From contig NC_088307.1 in the NCBI RefSeq assembly GCF_032854445.1, positions 16,006,017-16,070,016 on the forward strand: a stretch of 64,000 bases of DNA, given 5' to 3'. Every line of letters starts with the position of its first letter. Within the stretch, counting starts at the first letter, position 1. This document shows, in pieces, positions 1 through 13,500 of the stretch. This stretch comes from Liolophura sinensis. Its lineage: Eukaryota; Mollusca; Polyplacophora; Chitonida; Chitonidae. Below the pieces are notes generated by a model. The model saw only the letters and a list, made by a program, of their open reading frames with translations, was not told the origin of the DNA and did not search any database. A program made the position numbers and the translations under genes.

Positions 1-3000
1 ACAAGAACGTAGGTTTCGTGGAATGAGGACAGTTGTGTGTCTGTTGCTTGAAGAGTTCAAATATTCCACACAGGTGAAGATGTTCTAATTAGATAATCGT
101 AAAAGACGAGTGAAGATTGCAGCTCTGTGCACATCCAAGCTCGCTAAAGTGATACAGCTCGCGGTAAATAGACTTGTTCTCTGTCCAGACTTACACTTAC
201 ACAGCTCTAGTTCAATGTCAACTCAGCAAACTGCATATGCAGTGTTTATCCAGCGTAAATATCACACATGAGGTTTTCACACCTGCAAAATTGAAGTCGT
301 GGTGCAGAGAAACTTCTTGAATTTGATAGAAACTCTTATAGCTGCATCTAACTTATAAAGGGAGATCGCCTTGAAACTGGATCAGAGAAAAAAAAAACAC
401 GTACACATCTGTCCCGATTTCACGTATGTTATTGTAGATTTGTGCTCTTTAGGAATTCTCGCTTCCGTTGCAGGCCTTTGTATGCACAAGGCTTACCATG
501 TGGCCCATCAGGAATGTGGGCGGGGCGTCTGAACAGACGGACGTGCCACAACCACCAGTCTGATTGGATGGATACATACTACGTCACGCCATTTACAATC
601 CCTGTGCGACCCCGATGCACGTAAAATTCATCTATTTTCAGCCAATGTTTAGACTGAATGAAACAGGAGGTTCTAGATATTAAGTTTAGAATTGCTTTCC
701 CATTCGCGCACAGTCATGATGAATCTGGCATGTGGATATCAACCATCTTTGTCCATTAATGGAAATTTCCAGGAATCAATATCTTCTAGAAAAAATCCTT
801 TGCATTGAGCGGATATGCCACAGTCATGGAAGTCATGGTAGTGGAAGAATAGTTTACTTGTTGACCTTTTGCTAATATCTTCAGCAATTGGTTCAGAGGT
901 CACGAAATGTCACCATTGAAAATCCTTTATTCATTGTCTTAAAATATTGTGTCAGGAGTCACGGAATGTGACCAACAGAATGCGCCTGAGTACATATTGA
1001 CAGTAACGTACTTGTTGACCTTTGGGTAATGTACATAGTATTTGTTTGAAGAGTCTGGCGTGGATTTTGCCAACTTGCACGAGTCTTCAGTATGAAGGGC
1101 AGATATCTATATGACAAAGACAAAACAAAACCCACTGTAAATATATCAACGTTTTATCTCTCTGATATATCGTATCAAAAAGAGACCCAATCAAAGCCCT
1201 CAAGTAATTATGTACACTGGGACATCATCAGGCGTATGTTGGGGAAGCAGGCAGAAATACTCAACATGTCAGCGTCACTCGGGCTACCACCTTGTGTGGA
1301 ATCTGTTCCAGTGTATTCTCTGTACCGGTGCTTCATAAAGTTCAAAAAGGTTTTACACTGTTCTTTGCGACATACAAGGACAATAAATGCTGAAGACGTC
1401 TTGCATTCTCCTGGAAACTTCTCGGATGTATCCAGTTTGGATTTAGAACGCAAAATGCTCCCAAAAATTGCAATGACCATATTTGGAAAGACACAGGTTT
1501 TTTGTAACGCCACAATGACATTCGCATATTCCATTCGACTGTCTTACTACGTCCATATATATATTGTCCCGTTGACCCCACTCATGTAGAACGAGTGGCG
1601 CTCCAGCACCCAGAGAAAAAAACACACTGCATTAACAGGATACCCTCAAATGTCATTTCCAATAGGATTAACAATAAATTTACAGGTTTGTGGTGAATAT
1701 AACAAAGTATTTACTTACCGCAGGGGTCGGCTTCTTGTAGAGATTACCCTTTATCTACTTTCACATAGCCCATAAAAGACTAATAAGGAAAATGTACGCA
1801 ATCTGGTATGTTCAACTTACTCATGTAGTCGCAACGACGACACTGACATGTACCAGACACCACAAACGACACCAAAGGCAACATTCATAACCGGGATGCT
1901 AACATTACACAGACACTCAGCGAAGAAGTTAATTGTCAGTTAAATGACTATAGTTTCTATCAAAGTTGTAGCATACATGTATAATAACAGGCTAGGGCTT
2001 AATGCTGATGACCCCCCCCCCCCCCCCTTCACACACACACACACACACACACACTCACCCCCACCCCCCAGTAAAAACAGGAAATTTGTAAGATATATTT
2101 GAAAGATCATACGGGTCATTGTTAATGATGTAATGAACTATTATTATCTACTAAACACCAACACACGAAAGGGGATATGATAAACGTTTCTAACTAAAGC
2201 AGGGGTTCGATGTGGTCAGAGAAGACATTTGTGTAGCGGTAAACCAAATATATACACAGGAGTTGAGCTCGCCGTGAGGAGAATGTTTACACAAATCCTT
2301 TAATGTACGTGGACAACGTGTAAGGAGTTGTCAGTTCCGGTACAGCACAGTGTTTGACGCGCGAGCTGACCACAGCAGGCACGAGTTAAGACGGAAGTAG
2401 TCACCAACTGCAAACTAATTTTAAAAAACTAAAGAAATCAAAAGGATTTCGTAATCTTATAAAATGCGAAAATAAAATTTCAGGTATAAATATTCAAACC
2501 GGACACGAAAATGTATTCTCTATATTTTTGTCTTTTTTGAATGTAAAATTAGCTTTGGTCTATTTTTTAAAAACTAAACTGGAGATCCGCTTTTTCTCTA
2601 GGCATGCATTTCTGTAGGCATGCGTTCCGTCATTGACACAGCGCCTTGTCATAATGTCACTCAACAACCAATACTAGCAATGAGCAACACAGTGTCAATT
2701 TTCGTTTCTCTTCCTATCCCTAATGTTTTGGAAGATATTTCAACCGTGCTCCTAAATCAATCAAACCGAGTTTCCCATAGAGCGCGTTATCAACATCTCC
2801 CATGATTAGTTATTTGTAGCTCCATCGCCTTATTAATGGCTTGTATGCTACCATCACTCAGAGACCCACTAACTGTCTTGGTATAGGGGGCGTTGCCTGT
2901 ATAAATACTGCAACAAAAGTAAGCACTCACCCTATCTCCGACAACCCCACCCCCAACACGTTGTTTGGTAGGTCTCCAGATAATTGCCCGCAAACGATAG

Positions 3001-4000
3001 CTAGAATGTTGCACATACTGTACTGTCACAGTGCATCGCACAGTCATGTACATTTCGTGTGGTGGTGCATACAGGGCATGCAAACCTCAAGCAATGTTTA
3101 CGTTAGCTAATAACCTGTATTTGGCATAGAGAGTGTTTAATCACGTTTACACTGTAGAATGGAAAAGTCCAGGCCATATAAAGGAAAACAGTGTGAACTC
3201 GTTTTCTCATATATACATTCACTGTATGGGTATATGTACCGGTAAAAGACGTCACAAACCCAATTCACCTAGTCGCTCTAGCGTCGCTCTAAAATCCTAC
3301 ACACTGAACCTGTGAGGAAACACGGAAATATGGGGTATAATAACGAAGGTCTGGTGGGTGACCTGTAGTGAAAGCCAACCTGGGACTAGTCAAATGACGG
3401 TTGATAGCAGGTTGATTGTCGCCAGGCCTGGAGTCATTTTTCTTTATTGCACTCGGACCCAGACATTCACATGTGGGGATTGTTTATATTTAAACTAGGA
3501 TTGTTGAATTAAACCAGACATGTGTTGCGGCAGTGGGATTCGAGAGGGCTTTTGCACGTAGTTTGCTCGGTTAGAAGTTATATATTACATATGTATATAC
3601 ATCCGCATCACACCATCATTGCACAATCCGCCAAATCCGCCCCATCTTTCATACTAGCTATCACTTAATCGTCTTCACATTGCTGTGTACACTTATCTTT
3701 CGGTAACACTTAATCTTATATCACAGGGACATGTATAACTGTCTTTATACATAAAAAGTAGATCAAGGCATATAGTGACCTTTCAATAAGACACACGAAA
3801 AGAATAACCCACTAATCAAACCAAAATGATGTCACTAGCTCGGCAGAAATTGTAATCAAACTCAACAAGGCAATACATACGCTCTCTTCATTCAATGCCA
3901 CGACATGGCTGATATGTAAAGCCACGATTATTCATTATTCATTCTATTTCTCATTCTGGTCAGTAAGAATTACATAACGGTTGTTTCGTAATAAAGATCT
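1..4000. other. No recognised gene; unassigned open frames
   Basis: A 165-codon plus frame (1092-1589) and a 108-codon minus frame (1208-1534) overlap here. Neither has a motif I recognise or convincing splice context. A good minus-strand donor-like site (GCG|GTAAGT) lies at about 1720, with no partner exon I can name. Confidence 0.5.
2011..2070. repeat. Poly-C run followed by CA microsatellite
   Basis: About 17 C followed by ttc and a (CA)n stretch. Confidence 0.95.
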
Positions 4001-4019
4001 CTTATGTTTCTTTCAAATG

Positions 4020-4280
4020 AATACACAATCGTTCAGTCCATATAAACAGACAATCATTCCATATTTAAGCACAGAGTCATCCAAATGAACACAGACTAGA
4101 CCCATGCGGCCACAGACTTGAAGACAGAATCGCCCCAAATGAACACAGGGTGAACTTGTGTGTCCAAATCAACACACAATCGTCCAATCCATACAAACAC
4201 ATAATCCGACCAAACGTAAGCACAGAATCATCCAAATGAACACAATCTAGATCCATGTGAGCACAGAATCGTCCCGCGCG
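4020..4280. repeat. Degenerate tandem duplication, about 157-bp spacing
   Basis: acacaatcgttcagtccata at 4024 and acacaatcgtccaatccata at about 4180 begin two related blocks. Shorter echoes of catccaaatgaacacag lie between them. Confidence 0.65.
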
Positions 4281-4654
4281 AAGAGTTTGGCTTATCTCAT
4301 TATATTTATATTTGCACGGTACCGAAACTGGCGATGGTTGTGTTTATAGTAACCGCTGAAAAAGATCCACCGTCAATTTCCGTTTTAGTCATGGTTTTGC
4401 TTCAGTTGGCAGTGCCACTGCTTATAGCGTATAGCGTTAATTGAACAAGCGACTCACCAACATGCCTTAAGTAAAATATAGGTAAAAGGATTGGCCAAAC
4501 TACCCAGATGGACTGCAGAAACTTTTGCAATATACTACTACATGTAGTAGAACGAAATAACGGAGGGTGGGGTGGGGGGGGAATTACTTTCTTCCGCCAA
4601 CAGGCCTACATACAATTATTTCAAAGAGTTTATATCATGACGACGTCATGAGGT

Positions 4655-4820
4655 TGGATTCCTCTCTGGCTGTATGTTGAAAGGTCTGACGGCAACCTGC
4701 GGATGGTCGTGGGTTTCCTCCGGGTATGCCCGGTTTATTCCACCATAATGCTGGCCGCCGTCGTACAAGTGAAATATTCTTGAGTACGGCGTAAAACACC
4801 GTTCAAATAAAGAAATAGTC
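4655..4820 (+). mobile_element. 5'-truncated SINE (family A)
   Basis: Body with ggatggtcgtgggtttcctc, the gccgccgtcgtacaagtgaa block and an AAATAAAGAAATA tail. Confidence 0.8.
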
Positions 4821-4999
4821 AAAAGGTTGGATGATGTTACTCGGTTGATGTTTTAGGTAAATATAAGAAAAATATGAGATTTAAGCATGGCAGGCTTTTC
4901 TCACGTGAAAGTCGCGGTGTAACTGAAATACTGCAGAGTATATGAATTTGTATACTGATAAACCCTAAAAAAAGAAAGTAACGGAAACCAATCTCCCAT

Positions 5000-6490
5000 T
5001 GTTCCTGAACGCTGAGTCCAGCAGTTGCTTTTAAGATCGGAACCCGTTGGCAAAGTAATACCTCTGTAACAATGCATATATGTAGTTTTGGGCGTGTGTT
5101 GTGAGTTACGCCCAAGCTCGAGTGTCAGTAATTAATAAACCAAAGGGATCCAGGATGTACCGAATACTTATGTCAGATTCGGGTGCACTTATACAGAACC
5201 TCATAAGTGACACAAAGGTATTAACCTTGTCACTATATCTACAAAAATCTGAGCAAGCATCTCGACGATAGCAAAAGAAAAAGGAAACTGACATCGTCCC
5301 GTCTTATATTGTTCCCAAAGGTCCAAAAGTTATTATTATAAATCTCAGTTATTACTCGATAGACTTGAATGATAAATCGCTGCCGACGAGTATGCTGTAT
5401 GCTGCAAAACTTTGCCCCTAAAAGTGCATTTCTAAAGGCAAATAAAGATCATTAAACTCTACTGGAAAACTTTCCAGTCGGATATACCTAACAAGAAAAC
5501 CTTAAAACACATTTCTATCATCGACGGGACTCTCCGAATCAGGCAAAATGCGTACCTTGTATCAGCATACAAAGCACGTGGGTAAATCGTCTTAACATGT
5601 GGTTCTACATTGTTGTGCTACACCTACAGTTCTTTCCTACACTTCCTCCACTCTGACTTCATTTCTCACCCAGCCTATATTGACTTTAATTAGGAAGAAC
5701 TGTGCAGCACTCGACATTACTTACTTTCCTACCATTCAGCAAAAATGGCGAAAATCCACACCAGAGTCAATTCTCTCAGTACAGAAGTTTCGCGTGATTA
5801 GAATGCTGCAGTCGTCGAAAACAGAAACTAACACAGAGTGGGAGGTTGACACGTACGCATACCAGTGTGACAACCAGGAAATCTCAAGGCAGACGATTTT
5901 AGAAAACTGCACCAACTGACCTCTTGGTAAACTTAGCGCACTCAGACAGGTACGGCGTCCCCCATCTTACAATAGCCTTGTCTACCGTTCCGTCTCGTTA
6001 GAGAACAACTATGTTACTAATTAATATGGTTATCAAACATGTTAAAGATATAAGAGGAACAGAAAAGGTGAGTTATCTTTGTCAAAATTATAACAATAAA
6101 CATATACATGTACGCAATTCTTCATTCACATCGGTCAGGAGTAAGCCATGGCTTCAACAGATATTTAGTAACAATAAATGAAGTCACATCCCCAAATGAC
6201 TAAAACGATATATGGCCCAAGAGAGGTCCAAGGGTTATGAAGCTGTCATAATACTTCAGTCAGACTTCATTTTTTTTTAAATTTTGTCATAAAAAGTCCA
6301 AGTCAACCCTTGACAAGAAACTAAAAATTTCTAAGATAAGTCACACTTTTATCGCACCAAACCGGTTTGAAGTCTAGAACAGCTTTATGATGTTTTCGCC
6401 CTGCCTCAAACACTTTATCTCCATAACAATATTGAAATATTTCTTCACTTTCGCGTTTAAAGAACTGTTATTGGAACTGAATGCTTTTGT
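5000..6490. other. No gene recognised
   Basis: AT-rich DNA. The longest frame, 5599-5919 plus (106 codons), matches nothing known to me and lacks clear splice sites. Confidence 0.5.
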
Positions 6491-6494
6491 TTAT

Positions 6495-6615
6495 TAATTT
6501 GATTGGTGTTTTACGCCATATTCAAAAATATTTCCCCTGCATACGGCGGTGGCCAGCATTATGGTGGGAGTAAACCAGGCTCCTGGCAGAAACCAACAAC
6601 CATCAGCTGGCCGAA
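6495..6615 (-). mobile_element. SINE (family A) fragment
   Basis: Inverted tail and body (tttgattggtgttttacgcc, ggccagcattatggtgggag), about 120 bp. Several short open frames here are SINE sequence. Confidence 0.75.
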
Positions 6616-7021
6616 CAATGAATATAAAAGCAGACAAGCTGTCAAATAGGCAGTATCGAAATGACATCAAAATGGTTACTGTGTATAGCACAATTTGTGG
6701 CTGGCTGTACTGTATGACCCATTATGTTCTGGTGTGACGGTAACACCACGCAAAAGTGTAAATCACCAGAACAATTCATGTTTCCGTACCATTCCTCACT
6801 TCATGCACATTAAATACTGATACGATCTTCAGCTAGTGGTTATAATTTCTGAAAGCTGTCCAGATTATCTTGGCTCTTATCATTAAACCCTTCTTTTAAA
6901 ACTCGAAGCTATGGAACATTGCCATTTCATTCTAAGTAGCAGTAACTTGCCCATGGAAAAGGGATAGCTCCGAAACACCAACAGACATTCACTCCTAATT
7001 TGAAGCCAGAAAGTTATGGAG

Positions 7022-7355
7022 TCTGATGAGTGAGTGAGTGTTTGGTTTAACGTCGTGCTTAACAGTATTACAGTCATATGACGACGAAGGAGTCCTTAGA
7101 GTGCATGTAATGTGCCTCCTTGTTGCAGGATGGATTTCAACTGCTCTTTCACTGAGTGCTGCTTTACTGAGCTGACTTACCGAAGGCCCCGCCCCGCCCC
7201 GCCCGAGCCATTATACTGATATGGGTCAACCAGTCATTGCACTATGCCCTTCATCCTGAACACCACGCACGGAAGCTACAATTTCTGTTTTTAAAGTCCT
7301 AGCTGTGATCTACCGCCTTCCGAAGCGAAGAGTACATCAACTGTGCTCTCAGGGC
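7022..7355 (-). mobile_element. SINE (family B), near full length
   Basis: Starts in GAGTGAGTGAGTG repeats and ttaacgtcgtgcttaacag, and ends at the decayed head near tacatcaactgtgctc. Contains a GC-rich expansion (ccccgccccgccccg) near 7186. Confidence 0.75.
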
Positions 7356-8160
7356 AGATCAAGAAGTCTGATGTGATAACAGATATAGAATATTGTAGTC
7401 ATACACATTATCACCTTGGCTCCTGCTCTGGTCGAGCCAATACTGTAAATGCTATGCTGACAAAAGTGTTCCATAACTCCTGCAGAAAACTGTAATATCA
7501 TATAGTGGTGTGTCAGAGAAACGGAACAGTTCCAAAGCTTAAATGTCACATGAACAATAAAAGATTGATTGTCCTAAAATATGCTCTTTATAGATCTTTT
7601 TGGCAGTGAAAACCCAAATGACTGAACCGTTTGGAATTTATCGTTTTGGGAGAAAGAATACTTGACAAGGAAAACTGTTATGTATGATTAATATATAGCT
7701 TTAATATCTTATCACAGACTGGAAAACAACAAAATGGTATAAAAGCAAAACAAAACCATATGAAGTTCATTTCAATATCTTCAAAACATTTTTCAGGTCA
7801 ACGAAAAAAGTTATACACTTATAAAAAATTTATCAATGTATCACAGCACATCAAGATATCACCCATAGGAAATATAATAAATTGGGTTTCAAACCAAATT
7901 CATTCAAAAACATATAAAGATACTTTAAAAATGTAACAAATGTAGATCTCCACTGTACAATGTTGAAAAAATTACTCCTTCATAACAGACAGAACCTAAT
8001 AAAATAATCTGGAGTGGTTATACTATACTCAAACTTTTTAATAAAGTGATAACTGTAGGCTTATGCATTTTGCTGTAAGTCTGATGATGGAGACAGTTTA
8101 TCTTTGCAAGCTCGGAATACTCAAAAAAACATAAATGAGTACACAGATAGAGAGGGCAAA

Positions 8161-9063
8161 TCCAATCAGGTTGGATTTAGGTGATAACAGATAGATAGGA
8201 CATTACCAGGATGGACTTAGGTGACAACAGATAGATAGGACATTACCAGGATGGACTTAGGTGATAACAGATAGATAGGACATTACCAAGTTGGATTTAG
8301 GTGACAACAGATAGATAGGACATTACCAGGATGGACTTAGGTGACAACAGATAGATAGGACATTACCAGGATGGACTTAGGTGACAACAGATAGATAGGA
8401 CATTACCAGGATGGACTTAGGTGAAAACAGATAGATAGGACATTACCAAGTTGGATTTAGGTGATAACAGATAGATAGGACATTACCAGGATGGACTTAG
8501 GTGACAACAGATAGATAGGACATTACCAGGATGGACTTAGGTGACAACAGATAGATAGGACATTACCAGGATGGACTTAGGTGATAACAGATAGATGGGA
8601 CATTACCAAGTTGGATTTAGGTGACAACAGATAGATGGGACATTACCAGGATGGACTTAGGTGACAACAGATAGATAGGACATTACCAGGATGGACTTAG
8701 GTGACAACAGATAGATAGGACATTACCAGGATGGACTTAGGTGACGACAGATAGACAGGACATTACCAGGATGGACTTAGGTGACAACAGATAGACAGGA
8801 CATTACCAGGATGGACTTAGGTGAAAACAGATAGATAGGACATTACCAAGTTGGATTTAGGTGATAACAGATAGATAGGACATTACCAGGATGGACTTAG
8901 GTGACAACAGATAGATAGGACATTACCAGGATGGACTTAGGTGACAACAGATAGATAGGACATTACCAGGATGGACTTAGGTGACAACAGATAGATAGGA
9001 CATTACCAGGATGGACTTAGGTGACAACAGATAGCCAGGATATTACCAGGTTGGATTTAGGTA
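8161..9063. repeat. 40-bp minisatellite, about 22 copies
   Basis: The unit contains gatggacttaggtgacaaca and gatagataggacattaccag. A variant unit (aagttggatttaggtgata) recurs at 8166, 8286, 8446, 8606, 8846 and 9046, always at multiples of 40. It begins where the TTC28-like transcript is predicted to end. Confidence 0.95.
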
Positions 9064-9077
9064 AAATCAGATGCACA

Positions 9078-9083
9078 TTTATT
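9078..9083 (-). terminator. Candidate poly(A) signal of the TTC28-like gene
   Basis: Reads AATAAA on the minus strand, about 400 bases after the stop codon, and is the first such hexamer downstream. Cleavage 10-30 nt further on would fall at the edge of the 40-bp minisatellite. Confidence 0.45.
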
Positions 9084-9483
9084 ATCTTCTTTCTTGATAA
9101 TTTTTCTCCTAACACACACTAGCATACGTGTGAAAGAACGAACATCAAAGAATTGATATGCAGGAGTTAGACATTAATGTACCTTTGAAAATTCTAAAAA
9201 TTCAGAAGTTTCACATAAAATTTCCACAGCAAATTACTGAACGCAAAATATGTATATAGATTATTCATCACTGCAATATGTCCTTTTGTTACGAATATAG
9301 AAAGAATACAGCCAAAAGGCGCTCTAAACACAACTACTACACAACAAACCAATTTCCTCTCTAAAAAAAATCTCGGATTTTATCAAACACTCTCATACAC
9401 TGTCCTGTCTACAAAAGCCACCTGTAAATATCAACCATTCCACTGTCTTTCATATGCTTTTGATTTAGTCTTAGAATGACTCT

Positions 9484-9729
9484 CTACAAGGCCTGTACAT
9501 ATGGCAGATAGAGATTAGAGACTTCCTCTTGATTCTGATTGGCCACTTCTTGTAAGCGATGGTCCAGAATGTAATGGGCGTACTCTCGTCTTTGACCAGT
9601 CATCAGGATATCAAGCTTTGGTTGTTCATCGACAGGTACTCGCTCCTGGGTCAAGCTTGACCCTGGTTTGACCTTGACTTTGCTCGGGTAAGTCTTGGGT
9701 CGTCCAATGTCATCCATAGCCACATCACC
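9484..9729 (-). CDS. TTC28-like: TTC28-like terminal coding exon 19 (residues 1525-1605)
   Basis: Hydrophilic C-terminus ending in NLYLPYVQAL and TAG at 9484-9486. The tail includes REYAHYILDHRLQEVANQNQ, a predicted helix. No membrane segment. Confidence 0.83.
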   Translation of the reverse strand, partial: GDVAMDDIGRPKTYPSKVKVKPGSSLTQERVPVDEQPKLDILMTGQRREYAHYILDHRLQEVANQNQEEVSNLYLPYVQAL

Positions 9730-10485
9730 CTGATTGGAACATTGTGTGCATCAATGGAAGTTTTATTGAATTCCAGTGTAAAGTATTTATTTATTTATTT
9801 ATTTGATTGGTGTTTTACGCCGTACTCAAGAATATTTCACTTATATGAGGGTGGCCAGCATTATGGCGAATTGAAACCAGGTGTAACCCATGACCATCCA
9901 CAGACTGCTGGCAGACCTTCCCACATACGACCATCACCAGAGAGGAAGCCAGCATGAGCTGGACTTGAACTCATAGCGACTGCGTTGGTGAGAGACTCCT
10001 GGTCATTACGTGCTAACCAACTAAGCCACGGGGGCCCCTTCTTAGCACAGTACGAATATTCTTACTACAAATGTGATTAATGGCAATCGTAACCATCTTC
10101 AGTGGCAAAGAAAGGAAAACAGAAACTCAACATATGTACTTTAAACACTCGACCTTGGCTCGCTCTTTCTTTAAACTGACTGGTGTTTAATGGGGTACTG
10201 TGGCTTGTGACCTAAACAAATTCTGATCAATGAATGCCAGAGTCAGTAACTGACTTATATGAAAAGGATGACAGTTTGTGCAGTTCTAAAAGCTGTTTTG
10301 AGCTAGGAAACTAGAGGCGCCATAGCTGGCTCAGACAGTTGGTTGCAACCGTTAAGTCCCTGACCAATGAGCTTGCATCTCATCAGTTGCTTGTTTGGCA
10401 GCAGCAACCTGGGTTTCCACGCAACATAAAGCTGGTCGCGGTCGTATAAGTGAAACATTCTTGAATACGGCATAAAACACCAATC

Positions 10486-10517
<32 letters not shown>

Positions 10518-13500
10518 ATGTTTGTTGAGTACCTGTCAAAGGTCCCTGGTTAATTCCAAGCACTTGAGTTTCTTCAAGACTGAACTTGGACAGTCTTATA
10601 AATGAAATATTCTTGAGTACAGTGTTAAACACTAATCAATTAAATAAATAAATAAATATGAAAATGGTGGAGACTGCAGCATTACCTGAGCTGAAACGGT
10701 CATCTGGTGCCAGGAACGAGCTTTCTCCTGCAAACGGCTGAAACTCCGGTCTGTAATCCGCTTACTGAAAATATCACAGTACCTGAACTTAAGATGTGGC
10801 ATTCACACAGATAGTTTCATTTCTAGCTGCAGAGCTGCATGCAGACATACTGGCGAAATGCAATACTGCTTGTCTAACTGCATTTGTATATAAGCAGCTC
10901 AGACATGTATTTCACCAAAGGTGCTTAAATAACTCAGTAAAAACAAAGACATTGGCTGAAAATTGCGTGACTCCCTTTACAACTGAAATCATTCAATGAA
11001 TTCTTTTTGGCGGCTGCCCTTGTCTGATGCATGCAAACCAATGCTGTTTTATGCATTTGTACATGTACACTGTGTTTCTTGTAAATGACACATGCAGTCA
11101 AAATATACTTTGGCGTCAGGGGCTAATGGCTCAAAATTATATAAAAAGGCTTAAATCAAACCAAATCACACTTCAGCCATTTAGACAACTCTTGAATATT
11201 CTTTGAGTGATGGAATGGGAGAAGACTTACATCCTTGGGCAAAGAACAAACACGACTTGGAAGGAGTGAGTGATTAAAGCTAAACGTCATATCAGTATTA
11301 TTTCAGCCATATTGTGGAGATAAAATGGTACTGGATGATTTTCCTGAAAGTTGCAGAAAAGTTTTTCTTCACCTTTTAGCCAGTTTCATCTTCTCTGTCA
11401 TCTCCTGTGGTTTCTCCACCACGGTCATCCAAGGGGTACTCAGCCTCACCTGAAAGAGCACTTAGATATCTTTACTTTGTCTTCACAGTTTGTCTTTAGT
11501 TTATTTTTTATGTAAGCACGGTATCTTGTTTCTTTTTTATAACTTTATTTAATGGAGTAAGGCCTTGTAACAAGGACAAAGAAGGGTTTAGTGCATGGAA
11601 AGAATTACGGTAGGTTCACATTGCATAAAGAAAAGAGAACAAGCTATTAACATAGTTAAGTCCAACTTAACAGACTTTCCATGTATCCTTTAAGGCCACA
11701 TCAATTAAAATTTGTGTTTTATGAATTATTTTTAATGACAACATAAAACGGAGGGCATAAAAATAAAACTGAAATGTAAACCGTCATAGCAATAGAAACA
11801 TACTTATGTGATCGGAAAGCATTTTATGTTTGAAAATAAGAAATCCAAAAACGCATTCAGACAAGACAAAATTATACGTTGGATTTTCAATTTTTATTCT
11901 TCAATTTTTTTTCATTTTTCAACTGTTTCGTAAAACACAAAATAAAATCGGAGTGGCCTGACACTGCTCATTCTTACCTGACCCTTGTTGACAATTACAG
12001 GACATAGGGATTGTAGTTTTCCAGATTTCATTCCAACCGAAACCTGCAAATAAATGCCTTCTCTGATTAACATACACCTGTACAATACGGCACAAAAACT
12101 CAACCTCATTGTGGTGAATGTGAATTCAAGCCCAGCTCATACTACTTTCTTCTCCGGTCTAGTTGAGAAGGTCAGCAAGAGCCCTGCGGATGGTCACGGG
12201 TTTCCCTCATCAAAATGCTGGCTGCCATAGAAGTGAAATATTCTTGAGTCTAGCATAAATCTCATGTAACAACAAAGGGGCAATGCTGTACTCCCCAGGT
12301 TTAACTAAGACTCATGAGCACAACTAAGACACATATTTTGCTTATCAACAACTTCTGTACTATCATGGTACATGAAGTGGACACTGATTTCATTCATTTG
12401 CCTGGCACATTTCTTTAACTGAAAACTGTTCACAACTTCTCATTGCATGATTCCATCCTAATTTCGTACTTTCTATACTTTCTTAGTTCTTTGGTGGTTT
12501 GCATTAAACGTCCTCTGGCAATTATTGGCCTTACAATTATTGACCAAGAACATTAACCTGGGTTGACGGCTGGTACATGCATGTTTGTTTTGATCTACAT
12601 GACAACAACAGCCCTCATCTAAGGTTGACCGAGTTGATAAAACTCTCTTACCTTTTGCGATGGAGGTTTGCCTAACAAGGAGACATCCAGCTTGTAGAGT
12701 AACACCTGACTCTTGTGACTGCTAACTGTCAGCAGTAGCTGAAGAACAGCTGTCAGAACACGCCTGTGGACAACAAACGTCACTGATAATAATATGTTCA
12801 CAGATGACTGCAGCAGAAATACTTGTTCAGGCCTTTCCTACACTGGATTGTGTTCTTACAAACATCATAGTTTTGTCATACCTTGCAGCATCTTTGATTT
12901 TGATCAGGTGTGTGACTATCACATATACTGTTCAAGACAAGGAGCGTGATTTGCACTCCTGAATTTGCACTCACAAGATTTTGATTATGTTAGATATGTG
13001 TAATTAACACGTCTCCCATATGAGGAACCAATTATTCGGACCAATAGTTAATTACCTCACACTTCATGGCCTGAGTGAGTGAGTGAGTGAGTGAGTGCTT
13101 GGGGATTAACATCGTACTCAACAATTTTTCAGTCATATGACGACAAAGGAATCCTTAGGGTGTATGTAATGTGCCTCCTTGTCACAGGCAGATTTCCACC
13201 TCTTTTATCTAGTGCTGCTTCACTGAGACGACTTACCGAAGGCAAGTAAGCCGCACTGCCCGAGTCATTATACTGATACGGGTCAACCAGTCGTTGCACT
13301 ATCTCGTTCATTCATTATCTGACCTCTACTACTTGTCACAGTATGCAGCTCAGTACTGCACTATCAAGGGGTCAAGAAACAAATCAACCTTTTTTCTCAA
13401 ATTCTCCAAGATAATATGTCTTCCAAACTAGCCTTCTCTTTATACAAGATAACTAATATTGCCACGAGTTTGCAAGAAAAACTCAAATATAGTTTGTTTA

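Noticed and set aside
1092-1589. 165-codon plus frame as a gene
   Set aside because: No recognisable motif, an overlapping 108-codon frame on the other strand, and no supporting splice or poly(A) context.
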